DNA of 5,973 nucleotides, taken from assembly GCA_964354365.1 (NCBI GenBank), contig CAYGZM010000199.1:1-5973 (forward strand). Direction: 5' to 3'. This DNA comes from CAYGZM01 sp964354365. GTDB lineage: Bacteria; Planctomycetota; Phycisphaerae; Sedimentisphaerales; Anaerobacaceae. The notes beneath the pieces are model-generated. The model was not told the DNA's origin and made no database searches. It saw only the letters and a list, made by a program, of their open reading frames with translations. Both the position numbers and the translations under genes were made by a program. Positions 5,667-5,973 of the stretch are shown here, piece by piece. How positions within the stretch are numbered: position 1 is the first letter of the stretch; every line of letters begins with the position of its first letter.

Positions 5667-5973
5667 CTAATAGCAGCACACCTTTGACCGCTCAAGAAGG
5701 GGATGGTAGTCGCCCTTGAGGCCGACAGGTTGTGCGTTACGGATGGAATGAACCGCCTCTATCGAAGGACGGGCGGCGTCAAACCCGAATCCCCGGCCGG
5801 CGAGGATTTCTTCGTAACTTTTAGTATGCAGGTCCTTGAACCCGTCTGAGAACTTGATCTGCTGGCCATCAATCTCGATTGACCGGTAGCTCTTCGCGTC
5901 GAGGCTGTCGGGCGGCATGGGCAAATCCCCGCCGTCGATTGAGAGGAACCAGCGGACCCTGGCCTTTTCGAGC
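5667..5973 (-). CDS. wbpB: UDP-N-acetylglucosaminuronate 3-dehydrogenase, WbpB/WlbA type (C-terminal third, runs off right edge)
   Basis: An open frame enters from the right edge and ends at TAG (5669-5667), leaving 101 residues of an expected length near 315. The start and the NAD-binding Rossmann domain are outside the window. What remains matches the WbpB C-terminal domain closely: ARVRWFLSID (4-13), YRSIEIDG (29-36), FSDGFKDLHTKSYEEILAG (41-59), RGFG and ARPSIEAVHSIR. The enzyme oxidises C3 of UDP-GlcNAcA with tightly held NAD+; in studied relatives the NADH is recycled by reducing 2-oxoglutarate, which the partner aminotransferase regenerates. It lies 42 bp upstream of the acetyltransferase gene in the same direction, giving the order wbpB-wbpD-wbpE known from Pseudomonas aeruginosa O-antigen clusters. 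Other Gfo/Idh/MocA enzymes are less likely given this motif run and the neighbours. Confidence 0.93.
   Translation of the reverse strand, partial: LEKARVRWFLSIDGGDLPMPPDSLDAKSYRSIEIDGQQIKFSDGFKDLHTKSYEEILAGRGFGFDAARPSIEAVHSIRNAQPVGLKGDYHPLLERSKVCCY

Noticed and set aside
1..5973. CRISPR arrays, tRNA or rRNA genes, transposases, phage genes
   Set aside because: No regularly spaced repeats, RNA gene signatures or mobile-element proteins were seen on either strand.

Overview
The window carries six protein genes, all on the minus strand; the genes at both edges are cut off. Reading in the direction of transcription (high to low coordinates), it divides into a nucleotide-sugar block (5973-3808) and a block of three predicted exported proteins (3740-1). 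The moderately high GC content, the ceramidase-like protein with its GCGGDQNP motif and the exported TIM-barrel and beta-propeller proteins resemble Planctomycetota or a neighbouring PVC-group lineage. That assignment rests on remembered family patterns, not on a search.

Block 1 is the order wbpB-wbpD-wbpE (also called wlbA-wlbB-wlbC): the C-terminal third of a UDP-GlcNAcA 3-dehydrogenase (Gfo/Idh/MocA family), a left-handed beta-helix N-acetyltransferase and a PLP-dependent DegT/DnrJ/EryC1 aminotransferase. Together they convert the 3-hydroxyl of UDP-GlcNAcA to a 3-keto group, then an amine, then an N-acetyl group. The product is UDP-2,3-diacetamido-2,3-dideoxy-glucuronic acid, a precursor for surface polysaccharide. 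The acetyltransferase and aminotransferase genes overlap by 4 bp (ATGA), and a strong AAGGAG site precedes the aminotransferase start.

Block 2 begins 67 bp after the aminotransferase stop. A good sigma70-type promoter (TTGCCG, 17-bp spacer, TATAAT) lies so close to the ATG of the next gene that its transcript would probably be leaderless. That gene encodes a TIM-barrel protein of the xylose isomerase-like/sugar phosphate isomerase superfamily, with a signal peptide and a weak lipobox. It is followed after 19 bp by a lipoprotein with repeated beta-propeller-like strands and no recognised function. A 228-bp gap follows, holding a weak hairpin and a copy of what looks like a dispersed 'GTCATTGCGAGG...CAATCTC' intergenic repeat. 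The last gene is an exported neutral-ceramidase-like protein, cut at the left edge, that keeps the zinc ligands but has Asn where true neutral ceramidases have the Ser nucleophile.

No RNA genes, CRISPR arrays, transposases or phage genes were seen. The most informative points are the apparently leaderless promoter, the atypical ceramidase-like active site, the exported sugar-isomerase-like protein paired with a propeller lipoprotein, and the intergenic repeat.
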